The notes beneath the pieces are model-generated. The model saw only the letters and a program-made list of their open reading frames with translations. It was not told the origin of the DNA and did no database searches. Of a stretch of 64,000 nt of DNA, positions 1 through 10,260 are shown one piece after another. Numbering within the stretch: position 1 is the first letter of the stretch; each line of letters begins with the position of its first letter. The position numbers and the translations under genes were made by a program. Source of the stretch: Amphibalanus amphitrite (lineage: Eukaryota; Arthropoda; Thecostraca; Balanomorpha; Balanidae); assembly GCF_019059575.1 (NCBI RefSeq), contig NW_024881567.1:1176309-1240308 (forward strand). Direction: 5' to 3'.

Positions 1-46
1 CGATATCTTGCTGACTCTCCTCACCACTTGACAATGGGCGGCTTTT

Positions 47-205
47 GTGGTCGCGACCGGGCTGAGTCTGCCACCGAAGTCCCAGCTTATTACGCCTCAG
101 GCAGATGTGCAATTGGCTGCCGCTGATGTCCAGCTGCTGGCAGACCAGCTTCTGGCTCATGACGCCGTGGATGCCGCCATGCAATTTTATCACGAAAGGA
201 GATAT
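47..205 (+). other. possible coding exon fragment
   Basis: An open stretch with GC-rich third positions and an Ala/Leu/Asp-rich helical-looking translation (it contains LLADQLLAHDAVDAAMQFYH). A pyrimidine-rich CAG lies near 104-110 and could be an acceptor, but I see no GT donor where the open stretch loses its coding look. No family recognised. It could be an exon of the gene whose last exon is at 7,114-7,381 or a decayed repeat ORF. The frame stays open to 250, where the composition changes. Confidence 0.22.
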
Positions 206-250
206 TGTATCCCTTTCTCGCAACTGCCTTGGACGCAAACTACCATGTGA

Positions 251-1215
251 ACCCGTCTGTGAATCGACTCCTACTCAGAGCAACAGTCTGAGTTGAAAAC
301 CGATAGCAGAGGCACGTATTCATCCAATATTCCCACTTCTAACATCAGAAAGGATTAGGAAACTGTGCAAACAGATATGACGAAAAAATAGATGTCCGGA
401 TAATTTCGTTACACCCTGTACTGAATTAGTTTTTGTGCCTTCGTAACATGTTACGAAGCTGTCAGAGAAAAAATAGCGTTCTGCCCCTCCAACTTTTGCT
501 TATTTGTAGAACTTCGTTGCTTAGCAAACCACTATGTTGTTCGCATTGAGGAGCTTTGAAATGTATGTGTGATTCAAAATGTATGTGTGATTCAAAATGT
601 TAGTAATGTAATTAAAAGAATTGATTCAGTGTTGCACATAATTAAACATAACAACCGAGCATTGCAGGTTTGACGGCCTTTTGCCCCACCACCTTCCCTG
701 GAAAAGCTCAACCCTTGCCTATGCACAGTGGGGATTTTTTCGATCTATCGCGTCTTAATTCCAAAAATCTTTTTTGGATTTTTGTTTATTTTTTTTTGTG
801 TCAGTGGGGCTAAGAAATGTCTGAATTTTTCATATACATATGGCATTGTTTTATCTGTATGTTCACAGCAAGACTAGGAAAAATGCGCCAAAAGTTCACA
901 CTCATGCGTGATTACTCAATGGGCTCAGTAACAGGGTATATTGAGTGAAGGGTAGGACGAACTTTGGTAGGAATTTCTAGTATAACTACTAGAAAACCTA
1001 CTATATGTGGTCGGGACTAGCAAAAAGTTAGTTCAATCTAGAATATGGTAGCGCTTATGGTTGGCAGTCGTGACGCGCACGTGACAATCATTTCTTTCAT
1101 TTCTTAAATAACAGGTTTTAAGGGCCGATTAGTGGGCAGATACATTCAATTAGCTATTAATAATTGATTATGCAAACATTCAAGAATCTACATCATTTAA
1201 TTCTAGCCAAAATCA
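251..1215. other. no gene recognised; repeat fragment
   Basis: AT-rich non-coding sequence. Around 430-465 there is a piece (TGCCTTCG, then TGTTACGAAGCTGTCAG) of the dispersed repeat seen complete at 2,285-2,700 and 32,697-33,620. A 17-bp direct repeat (ATGTATGTGTGATTCAA) occurs at about 560-600. Nothing else can be assigned. Confidence 0.4.
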
Positions 1216-1292
1216 CGCGGCGCTTCCAGGATTCGAACTCACGACCCTCGGATCTGTAGCCCGATATGCTACCGACTGCGCTACCGAGGACC
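1216..1292 (-). pseudogene. tRNA-derived sequence (tRNA pseudogene or SINE head)
   Basis: Read on the minus strand it has a perfect Pol III A box (TAGCGCAGTCGG) and a near-perfect B box (AGTTCGAATCC) at tRNA spacing, plus an anticodon stem (TCGGG/TCCGA) with loop CTACAGA. That loop would give anticodon ACA, which is not a normal cytosolic tRNA. The T-stem and acceptor stem pair badly. It is therefore more likely a tRNA pseudogene or the promoter-bearing head of a SINE. No poly-A or simple tail was recognised downstream. Confidence 0.55.
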
Positions 1293-2096
1293 GCGAACCG
1301 ACGATCGGAGAGGCGGATCGCGGGTGCTGGCGTGCAGAGAAATCTTTACCCTGTACGCCGTAGAAGATCGGCTGGGTTTCGTGAAAAATGGTAGAGGAAT
1401 TGTCGAAAGAAAATTCATCGATCTATCATTTGAGACTAAGAACCATTGATTCCTTCAAAGGTTGACCGAGATATCGCTCGCCGAAAACAGGCCATTTAAC
1501 ATGTAAACCCTATGGGCTGGTAGGAAATGTACGCCGTGGAGCAGTAGTGCTACCAACTAACTTCGGCGGGGGCCGCTCAGTAAGGCCCGAAAGTATAGCT
1601 CAATCTCATTGTCCTATCCTGTTGGTTTTATTCTTGCGAGGTTTTAAAGTTGAATATCTTCTGAAAGGCACCTTTATTAGAAATGGAATGGCAAACAGAA
1701 AATAATGCCACAACCTTACTAAGGTCACAAAAATGCAATTTACCAAAAACACTAACAGACACCATATTGAAGGAATGGTATCCTAAATAACTGTAGGAAA
1801 TCAACAATGTTTTCCACACTTTTCCACTCCGAAACATATCCTATCGAATTCGCAATTTTTTCCTGCACAGGACAACGCCTAGTTTGGCTGCCGAAACTTG
1901 CCTGAACACGGAATATTCACATTAGAGTATCTTAATACCCCACTCTAGGAGCGCTAGGGCAAACAGCACGATATAGGTTTGTTCCGGACATAGGCGAATA
2001 ATTTAACTTCGTGATTTATATGATGCATATTTTCTGAGACACATTCATTAGGAATAGGATGACAAGCGTAAATTATACATACCGTAACCTTATTAG
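1293..2096. other. no gene recognised
   Basis: Non-coding, moderately AT-rich. Two weakly similar stretches (about 1,660-1,790 and 2,020-2,100, both with the pattern TTAGGAATNGNATGNCAA followed by an ACCTTANTAAGG-like motif) suggest an old local duplication or repeat. No ORF with coding character. Confidence 0.3.
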
Positions 2097-2225
2097 GTAA
2101 CCCTCGGACTTGTGGGGAGGGGGAGGGGGAAGGGGTCGGATGAAACCCCATGGTTTTCCGCAAATTACTCGCGCAAAAAGCGGCTGATTGCGACGAAACT
2201 TTCGGTGCCCTCGAGACCATCAATT
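2097..2225 (+). mobile_element. TTAA-type element, 5' terminal fragment
   Basis: Starts CCCTCGGACTTGTGGGG, followed by a G-tract and the internal stretch AAGCGGCTGATTGCGACG, which matches the start of the element at 59,709 (AAGCGGCTGATCGCGACG). The expected TTAA before CCC is GTAA here. No matching 3' end is adjacent. The 3' terminus at 6,285-6,326 has the right sequence type but cannot be paired with certainty. Confidence 0.5.
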
Positions 2226-2284
2226 TTACATCTAATCCAAAAATTTCATGACTCTGACCCAACCGACCTTTGACCTGTGGCATA

Positions 2285-2700
2285 TTTCTCGAGACCATGT
2301 TTGGCCGGAATCGCGATTCGGCGTATGCCAGCTCACATTATCCGCGGTTTCCAGTCTTTTTGTGGTTTTAAACGTTCAACTATGTGAAATGATGTTGGTG
2401 CCATGCATTATGGTGGGTGTCATGGTCACGTGAAGGTCAAGTCAAGGTCATTGACCTTTGATGACCTTGGCTCACTTTTTCGAGTTTTACTTGTTTCTCG
2501 GGCAGTTTTTGGTGCTGATTTCGAATTAAGCAACCATTTGAATATTTACGAAGTAGTTCTGGTGCCTTCGTGTTCGTACCATGCTACGAAGCTGTCAGTA
2601 GTAGGTGACACCTACTATGGATGGCCGGCAGGACGCCTACTGGTTGAGCTGACCTGACCTGACCCGACCTGGCCTAAATGCATAAAGACATCGTCTTTGA
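2285..2700 (+). repeat. dispersed repeat, copy 1 (paralogue at 32,697-33,620)
   Basis: Begins CGAGACCATGTTTGGCCGG and ends near a run of direct GACCT repeats (CTGACCTGACCTGACCCG) and CCTAAATGCAT. The same order is found at 32,697-33,620, where a 468-bp TTAA MITE interrupts it. Copy 1 thus acts as the empty site for that insertion. The GACCT run is the complement of AGGTC tandem repeats. Element class unknown; no ORF or terminal inverted repeat seen. Confidence 0.7.
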
Positions 2701-3785
2701 TCAAAACTAACATGAAATTAGTGATTAGCACCCTAAAATACCCCGTATCACCCAAACTTTGCGAAGTTTCAAGAGGTCTCGATTTTTCAACTTTAGTTGG
2801 GTCATTAAACTGACTTGGAAAGTCAACTTATGACATTGGAGTTTGAAATTGGATATATTCGGCCTCATCTCGTCATAGGCAGCACGCTTGATTTTTCCGA
2901 GAAGCTCTAGCTTGATCAGGGGCCAAACGGCTGAGCCGGGGGTCCAATTGAACCCCCTATACTATGTTGATTATGCACATTTACACATTTACACTTTTAC
3001 AGGTAACATTCTTTCAGAACACACCAGCCAACATCTTAGCACAATTTGGCTACAATACTACCTATGGTTTGCCCTCTAAGAATAAAGACGTGCTAGATCG
3101 GAAAAATCCCCGCTGTGCTATGGGGCAAAACATAAGGGACAAAAACACAAAACAAGACAGATAAAAAACAAATTAAAATGAACTCATTACCTAATGAAGT
3201 TCAGTCTGGAGCAAAACCATAGTTAATAGGTATTTATGTCAAATTAGAATGAAAGATTAAAATCAACCTAACCAGGCCTTACGGTCTGACCTGGTCCTAA
3301 CCGCCTTACTTCACCTAACTTAACCCTATTCAACCTAACCTACCACAACACCTGCAGAGGTACCTTCCTGGAAAAATGACGCCCAGGGAGGTGTCCAACG
3401 TATTGGAATATCACCAAGATTGCTTGTCAAAATGTGTCTCATCATGCTCTTGTTTGACAAGTGATGTATAATAAATGTGACATTCAAAAATAGTGATCAG
3501 AATATTCAAATAATTAGGGTGCAATGCTGTTCATCATAGCGCACACTAATCATGTTGTTTTTGTGTAGGCCGTCTGTGCATTATTGTGTACACTGCTATG
3601 TGCACCTTAAGGAAAAAAGTGACTGGTGGTACATGACAAAGGGTTGCACAACTGTGAAGTTCATGCCCTTGGTCTTGCTGGTGCCAAATGCCTATAGCTA
3701 TAGCAGGATCAGTGAGGGTTGTAGACCTGCTACATACACTGTGCATTGAAGATATTGGCACAAAGTTCATCCATAATTACCAGTA
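2701..3785. other. no gene recognised
   Basis: Non-coding AT-rich sequence, with a CCTAAC-rich stretch at about 3,265-3,345. The short ORFs here have no family features. Confidence 0.3.
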
Positions 3786-4690
3786 TAACGCCTTTTGGGC
3801 GAAGAACGAGCGAGCGAGATAGTGAGCCCTGCACGTGCGGAAGGGCGAGAGGGTGCTTCCAACGGGTTTGCGCAAAGCACCCTTCTAACTGGTCGCTAGC
3901 GGTGTGCCAAATTTGAACGCAATCGGCCCAGCCGTTCATGAGATCTGGAAGCGGCATTCTGCATGTGCAACGGGGTCCAAAATGACTTTTGCACGGCACC
4001 CTACTAACTGGTCCCCAACCGTGTACCAAATTTGAGCGCAATCGGCCCAGCCGTTCTCGAGATCTGGAAACGCCCCCTGCACGTGCGCACGTGCAGTAGC
4101 ACCCTAACCGCAACACATGGGAATGCATTGCCTGGTAGGTGCCTACCTGTATGCCAAGTTTCAGCGAAATCGCCCCAGTAATTACCGAGTTACTGAAATG
4201 GGAACAAATTTGGCACCTCTGTTTGTTGTATTTTGCACGTGCACTGGGGGTGACCCACATGCATCGAGAGTATCCTATTTTGGGTAGGGATGGGTAGGTA
4301 GGGTAGGTTAGGGTAGGTTTGGGTAGGGTAGGGAAGGGATGCTGCTACCCTATAAAAATTACCGCAAGTCAATCGCCCAAGCGGCTGCTGAGATATGAGC
4401 CTCTCAAAATCACTACTTTTGCAAAACAGCTTGAACACCCTTGACTTTTCACGTGGCACGTGCCACGACGGTCACTGAGATGTATCAAAAGTAGTCAATT
4501 ACGGGGTAGAAGGGATGGGGCTACCCAGCAAAAAAGACCGCAGGCCAATCGGTCCAGCGGTTGCTGAGATATAAGCCTCTCAAAAGCGTTACAGGCCGGG
4601 CCGGGCCGGGCCGGGCCGCTCATACTGAGATTTTTCCGTTATATTGAAAAGACTCACTTCGCTCGCTGCGCTCGCTCGCTGGTAACTATG
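3786..4690. repeat. CACGTG-rich dispersed repeat with CGAGCGAG termini
   Basis: The left side has ACCAG then CGAGCGAGCGAG and GTGAG. The right side has the inverse (CTCACTTCGCTCGCTGCGCT then GCTGGTAAC), so the unit looks like an inverted-repeat-bounded element of about 0.9 kb. Inside, a diverged module (CCAAATTTGANCGCAATCGG followed by CCAGCCGTT and GAGAT) recurs at about 3,907, 4,025, 4,150, 4,357 and 4,535. Palindromic E-box sites GCACGTGC occur at least four times. A GGGTAGG-rich stretch (4,283-4,340) and (GGGCC)5 (4,593-4,617) lie within. No target duplication was identified. Confidence 0.55.
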
Positions 4691-5504
4691 CTTGCTTAAC
4701 ACCTAACCTAATGTAAGAAGCAACATAAATGCCCAGATGATACAGCTCTCTGGTTAACATCACACAAATTTATTGACATACTTTGCAGGTACATATTTAC
4801 ATTCATAGCAAATACTTTCGATTTGAGCATATTTGATTGACCGAATCCTCAATATAATCTGAATAAAACGATCACATCTTTCGATCACAGATCTTTGTCA
4901 ACCAATACCAGCAGGCGCCACAATTGTAGATGTCAAAATACTTTTCGTTCAGTACACATGCACAACAGTAGATATATCATCATGGAAAAGATTTATGGTT
5001 GGTAATTCTAAAAGTCGCAGCAGTCAAATATAATACACAGAAAACCTATACACAAGATTAAAGTGCGTGTGTGCTTAAACATATACAAATTTAATGTGCT
5101 ACAATACAATACGTTTGCAAAACAATTAAATGGGCAGCATGTTATACTTTTACCCTGGGCACAGTTAGGGCACATACGACATGTACACAGTGATGAACAA
5201 TTAAATGAGCATATTGTACATAAATGAACATTATATACATAAAGGAGTACCTACCTACATATGAGCATATTACATTTTACTATACTCATACCCTGGACAA
5301 AGTTAGGACACATACAACATGTATACAAAACAGCAGGGGCGTCGTTTTGTATAGGCCTGGTAGGGCCCGAGCCCTACCAATGTTTAGTTATTTGGGCCCT
5401 ACCAATGTTCGCTGAGCCCTACCAATCTTTTGTCACTTTTCAGTTGGTAACAAAATCAGCATAAACAGATAAGCAAATAAGCATATATGAACAGTCGTCA
5501 CAGA
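4691..5504. other. no gene recognised
   Basis: AT-rich sequence. Around 5,262-5,330 a short stretch (GAGCATATTACATTTTACTA... CCCTGGACAAAGTTAGG) weakly repeats 5,140-5,190, an old direct duplication. No coding potential. Confidence 0.3.
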
Positions 5505-6285
5505 TGCGTGTGGCCTGTGGGCCGTAGGAGCTGCTGTCGCGAACCCTTCGCAAGCCGGCAGGGGGTTCTTACGGAACGGCAAGGGTCCTTACTCCTCAGG
5601 CCGGCAAAGGGTCCTCAGAGGCCGACAGCACCTTCAGAAGTTCAGTTGGGTCCTTAGAGAACGGCACGGTACTCTCAGACTCCGAGGCCTCTTGCACCAA
5701 AATCCTCTTGCACCAATGCTTGGATTATTTTGCATCGTATACCCAGTCCAAGTCTCTAATGTAACAATTTGCGTGCAAAATTTAGCAAGCACATGTAGGA
5801 TTATGTATTGGGCTATTGCAGACAAATTTACCACCGTTAGATTAGCTTATTCTGAAACCGGTTTTTCGATTTTACCTAGCTAGGTAGTTTGGTGCAAGAG
5901 GCCACGGTGTGATCCTCAGAATTGCCGGTGTGGGCCACGCAAAAGTCACCGGTGGGTGTTCGTCAGATGCACATGTGTTGGGCTTTCAGAGGCGCCGGAG
6001 TGGGACCTGCACAGTCGCCGGTGAGGGCCCTCTTAAGCGCCGTTTCGGGGCCCTCAGATACACTAGTTTATGGCCATCACAGATATGCGTGGGACCCTTA
6101 GAGCTGCTGAGTGCTGGTGCGGGCCCTTCATAGGCCGACAAGGGGACCTCAGAGGTCGGTGGTGCGTTCAGGAACGCCGAGGGGGTCCGTTTAGACCGGA
6201 ATAGTATTCTCAGACGCCACTGGGACCCTCAGAGTCACCAGTGTGGACTCAGTGGAGCCGTCAGAGTCGCTAGTGTAGGGCCTTA
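5505..6285. repeat. degenerate GC-rich minisatellite (GGNCCTCAGAGGCCG-type)
   Basis: Imperfect repeats of roughly 20-35 bp built on GGGNCCTCAGAGNCGCCGG. Of the same style as the arrays at 48,860-53,480. Interrupted by a 218-bp inverted-repeat element (5,686-5,903). The array runs into a TTAA-type terminus at 6,285-6,326. Confidence 0.6.
5686..5903. mobile_element. short MITE inserted in minisatellite
   Basis: Perfect 15-bp terminal inverted repeats: GGCCTCTTGCACCAA at 5,686-5,700 and its complement at 5,889-5,903. The interior is AT-rich and unlike the flanking GC-rich array. Superfamily and target duplication not determined. Confidence 0.6.
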
Positions 6286-6326
6286 CGGGGGGGGGGGGGG
6301 GTTGATGCTCCCTGTGCCGGCGAGGG
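6285..6326 (+). mobile_element. TTAA-type element, 3' terminus
   Basis: G-tract, short linker TTGATGC, then CCCTGTGCCGGCGAGGG abutting TTAA (6,327-6,330). This is the inverse of the 5' terminus at 59,709. The matching 5' end is not adjacent. Confidence 0.6.
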
Positions 6327-6330
6327 TTAA

Positions 6331-7048
6331 ATTGAGCTTAAAGATTTTACGCAAGAATGAGATGGATGAAGCATAAGTAATGCCAACTGCGCGGCGCCTC
6401 GTGGACGTAAAAAAATAGCCGATCACCCCCCCCCCCCCCTCCCGGGTGACGGATAAATGTTATGTCCCGCGAGTGTGACTTTGCATCCCCCCCCTCCCCT
6501 TTTGCTAACGGCTGCGACCGCCAGTGCGCTATGTTAATATGCATGAACCTGGGCCACTTTTACCTGCACTACGACGAAATGGCTGTACTATGACGAATAT
6601 CGTGCCGCGATTCAACCTACGAATGCACTATGCCGTACTCTGAAAATCACTTGCACTATCACCGAAAATTGAAATGTGTGCACTGCCGCCTAGATTGGTC
6701 GTTAAAAGCTGTAGTCCTTATTTCTATGCCCGTGACAAGTCGCACATGACATTACGTCGCTCTCAAAACGTTAATGCGCAATGCTGGCGCCGTATAGTCG
6801 AGACTACAGAATGATGTTCCACTTTTCATAGCCAATTATTTGCCTGGAGTGGTAGGCTGTGCCGCATCACGCGGGTTGAGTTCACAAATTATAGCTATTT
6901 CCCAATGCTCACAATCGACCCGCTTAATTGCGTGATAAACGGCACAACTTAGCGCTCCGGTCAACTGATAGCTTCTGAGGAGTGGAACATTTATTGTAGT
7001 CGACTATACATCCTTCTGGTATCTTACCATCAGCTGCCTTGCAAATTC
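6331..7048. other. no gene recognised; possible intron of the gene ending at 7,381
   Basis: Contains a C-tract at about 6,426-6,440 and, at 6,509-6,525, GGCTGCGACCGCCAGTG, a sequence resembling a hAT right terminus (compare GGCTGCGCCACTG at 61,830-61,842). No left partner was found. Otherwise featureless. Confidence 0.3.
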
Positions 7049-7113
7049 TTGGCCAAGATGGTATTAATTTTGGAGCTAGGTATTTTCAAGATAATATTTG
7101 TGCGTCTTTTCAG

Positions 7114-7381
7114 GCGGTGTTTTCCGCCAGATGTGCTGATTGACGGAGCGCATGCGGTGGCGCCGTGTGTTTCCCCACAGCTGATGGCCAGCTCCTGCTT
7201 CCTGATGAGTGAGACGGACCTCAGCACCCGGTTCTGTTTCGTGTGTCTGGACGGCGCGGCGGCTCTGGCGGCGCTGGATGCCGGCGAGTCGCTGGACGAC
7301 GCCTTTGTGGAGCGCCACTGCGCCCAGCTGGTGGCCGGCGTGCGTCGGCTCTGCGCCTGGGTGCTGGCCAACTCGGCCTAG
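7114..7381 (+). CDS. 3'-terminal coding exon of an unidentified host gene
   Basis: A strong acceptor (pyrimidine-rich tract ending TCTTTTCAG at 7,105-7,113) opens an exon whose first base completes a split codon. The frame then runs 88 codons to a TAG at 7,379-7,381. Third positions are strongly G/C-biased and the bias stops at the TAG, which is typical of a real coding exon and unlike the surrounding repeats. The peptide begins RCFPPDVLIDGAHAVAPC and ends RRLCAWVLANSA. It is Ala/Cys/Leu-rich with predicted helices and no transmembrane segment or recognisable motif. I do not recognise the family. Upstream exons are not in evidence unless 47-205 is one. A 37-bp-arm hairpin follows 132 bp after the stop. 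Confidence 0.6.
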
Positions 7382-7513
7382 GTGGTCGGCGCCCGGGCGG
7401 CAGCGCCGCCGCCGAGCCTCATCCGTGCCGACATGTTCCTGTGACGGCCCGCGCTGCAGTCAATGAGCTCCATCGCTGCCATCAACACTCAGCATTCTGC
7501 AGTGGTCTGCTGT

Positions 7514-7593
7514 GCCCGTCCGACTGTGACTGCTGACTGAGTCCGTTCTGTCTTGCCAGAACGGACTCAGTCATCAGTCACAGTCGGACGGGC
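7514..7593. repeat. long near-perfect hairpin in 3' flank of the terminal exon
   Basis: Arms of 37 bp (7,514-7,550 and 7,557-7,593), one mismatch, separated by a 6-nt loop TCTTGC. Each arm runs from GCCCGTCCGACTG to GAGTCCGTTCTG. If transcribed as 3' UTR it would fold into an almost uninterrupted duplex. It may also be a small foldback element or a hairpin RNA precursor. Confidence 0.8.
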
Positions 7594-7754
7594 TCAGTCA
7601 CTGCCGAGTCGCTGCGAAGTTGCAGCGGCGCATACGAAGCGCTCGATTGGTGACAATTCAACGGAATGAATGGGTCCAAAAGACGGAGGAAATTAGAGCG
7701 TTGATGACTTATCGTCGGACGGGCCGCAAAAGAGACTAGCCAATAATGTCGAGA

Positions 7755-8293
7755 CGTTTGTTTTATAGTTCGTTTTTATTCAAAAGGGATTTGGCTCCAA
7801 GTAGCTTTGCACGTGTTTGGCCAGAGAAAAGGACAAAAACTGAACCAGAGAAAATCGAATGTCGCCAAAGTTTAACATGTGAATCATTCCCGATTAATCC
7901 GTACGTGCGTTTTAGAATTTCGTACGTGCGTTTTGGAAATAGATGGAACAGTGGTGATGTAATGCTGTCGAACTTGCACTACATGTGATGCATAACTATC
8001 ATGGACAGAATCGCTTACTCGATTCTAACCTCGGTAACAGTGAAAAACGGAGTTTGCTAAAATTTGTTGACAATTCGCGCCATCATACGGACAATGGGTG
8101 CCAGCTGCCACGAGTGACGTCATCATAGTATGCTCATTTTGAAGACAGAATTTCCATGTATTTACCGGGCACAATGTAAAATAGAATATTTTTAGGTAAG
8201 AAATTAGCCCCAGACGCTGAAGTTGACGAAGCTCACGTGAAAGCTTCCATAATGAACTTGAAGCCAAATCCCTTTTGAATAAAAACAAACGCA
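7755..8293. mobile_element. MITE-like inverted-repeat element
   Basis: Inverted copies of TTTTTATTCAAAAGGGATTT followed by GGCTCCAAG/GGCTTCAAG at about 7,771-7,802 and 8,260-8,293. The similarity continues weakly inward to CACGTG at both sides. About 540 bp, no transposase. Target duplication not resolved. Confidence 0.5.
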
Positions 8294-9127
8294 TGGTTGG
8301 TTGGCCCGGCGTCTATTTACCATTTTCAGGGTCAAGTGGTGATGGTGCTGACCCGACTGGAGCGGCGGAGCCCGCCCCGTCGCGTCGCCGGGAGGTAGGT
8401 AGGTAGTAGCCGTTCTCACGACGGGCATCTGGTAGGGGGGAGTGGGGCACATTGTGTCAATTTTTACCAAAGTGGCTCTAGCGCGCACTCTTTCAACAGC
8501 TTGTGTTTGATACTTTCCTGGTATATCCCCTACAGCAAGAGCTTCAAATATTCCATTAGTGTTCCGGCTGCATCTCCATTGGTTTCGACGCTAGAGTCGG
8601 TTATGTGTCGACGCGTCGTCTGACAGAAACTGCCCCATACACGGGGCAGATTCTGTCACCTGCAGGGGCATATTTTATCAGTAATGGGACACATCCTTCT
8701 TCAATTACTGTATGCCATCCAGTGTCTCTGGAATGTTTCATTTTAACCCTCGCCCTGGCAGGGCATTTTTCATAACACGGCCTGGCAGGGGGGGGGGTCG
8801 ATGCGACCTCCCCTCGCGATTGGCTCCTATGGCACCTAGAAACACCAAATTTGGTAGGTAGGTGGGCTTTCTGGAGTTCTCGCCCCTGTGCAAATTTGTT
8901 TGCTCTAAGTCAATATTTAGGAGGGTTTTGGGGGGAATAAATGTAAAAATTTCGCTAAAAACACGTCAAAAGTTTTTTTTCGCCTATAACTTTTGATCTA
9001 ATTAAGATAGAGCAAAAAGAAAAGCACCAGTGAACTCCGTACGTCATGGCGCGTCGAATGATATACTTTTTAGCCTGCTTAAGGGTACTTAAAGTTTTTC
9101 TTAATTTTTAAGTAAACTTTAATTTAA

Positions 9128-10045
9128 CCCGGCAGTTGCTGGGGTATTTCGCCACCCACCGTTTGCTGGGGGGGGGGGCGTTAAACGCCCCCAGCCGATA
9201 ACTCGAGAACCAATAGGCGCAGCGAAACGCACGAGGCGGCAAACGAAAGAGCGCGACGAGACGCTTCAGATGAGTACTTTAAAGTTGAATTTTGAGGTCA
9301 CAGGTCGGGTCAAGGTCAGGTCAAACACCTGAAATCGGGCTTTCAGTAGCATGGACTTCAGGACTTCGCAATGGGCGCCTCTCGTCATAAACTCTGTCCA
9401 AATGGTGCACAATCCATCATATTAGGCCTACAAGAGTGTCAGCTCCATGTCGGGGTCGATCAAGCATAGGTCAGGGTCAAGGTCAGGTCAACCGGGTAGG
9501 CACATATCCCCGAAAATCAAAACTGATATTCGCAGCCTATGACACATGTTTTATAGGTAATTTGGGGCGTAGAACACGATGGTGACATTCATTTTATCAT
9601 ATGTGTACGTGTTTGGCTCAAAAAGTTCAATTTAAGAAATGCATGTATCATGGTCGTGAAGTAGTCACGAAAAATTGCCAAGATTCAGTTCAAGATTATG
9701 GAAAATGCGGAACGATAATCAATAATCGAAGATAGCCATTTGATTGATCATGGTATTGGCAGTCTAATGGCGTTTACGGCATGTATGTATGTCTATTCTG
9801 TGATTTTATATGATTTTTTGAACATATGCCGTTTTTGGTCGAAAACTCAGAAATCATGACGTCACTAAAACCTCGATATCTCAAAAATTTTCCGACCGAT
9901 TTTTTTGAAACTTTGTCACAATAAACTTCAATCAATTCCCTACAGGTACCCAAAATTTGGCGCGCCTGCGGCGCGCCGTTTTTATGCTATGGCCCGGCGA
10001 AAAAAGTGGGGGCGTTTAACGCCCCCCCCCCCAGCAACTCGCAGG
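9128..10045. mobile_element. TTAA-flanked element B, nested in A
   Basis: TTAA at 9,124-9,127 and 10,046-10,049. Left end CCCGGCAGTTGCTGGGG; right end inverted CCTGCGAGTTGCTGGGG. Hairpin cap CGTTAAACG on the left and CGTTTAACG on the right between G and C tracts. Non-coding. Contains GTCAAGGTCAGGTCA at about 9,308 and again near 9,476-9,490. Confidence 0.85.
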
Positions 10046-10260
10046 TTAATTAAGTTCAAGTTTACCAAATTGCATCATATAGCATATCATTCGATTCGGC
10101 TGATCACCAGGAACACAATGACACCATTTTTAAGCTCTAGCGTCATTATGTGTCCAGTTATTGGCGAAAACGTCATTTGACCTCAGTTGACCTCATTTGA
10201 CCTGACCCATGGATAAGTACATACACCAAACAAAGAAGCACCAAGTGACCTGCTGTTAAG

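Noticed and set aside
4271-4340. Telomere-like GGGTAGG repeats
   Set aside because: Irregular (GGGTAGG, GGGTAGGTTA, GGGTTTG) and embedded in a dispersed repeat; not a TTAGGG or TTAGG array.
6331-6525. Complete hAT ending at 6,525
   Set aside because: A plausible right terminus (GGCTGCGACCGCCAGTG) but no left partner or 8-bp duplication was found.
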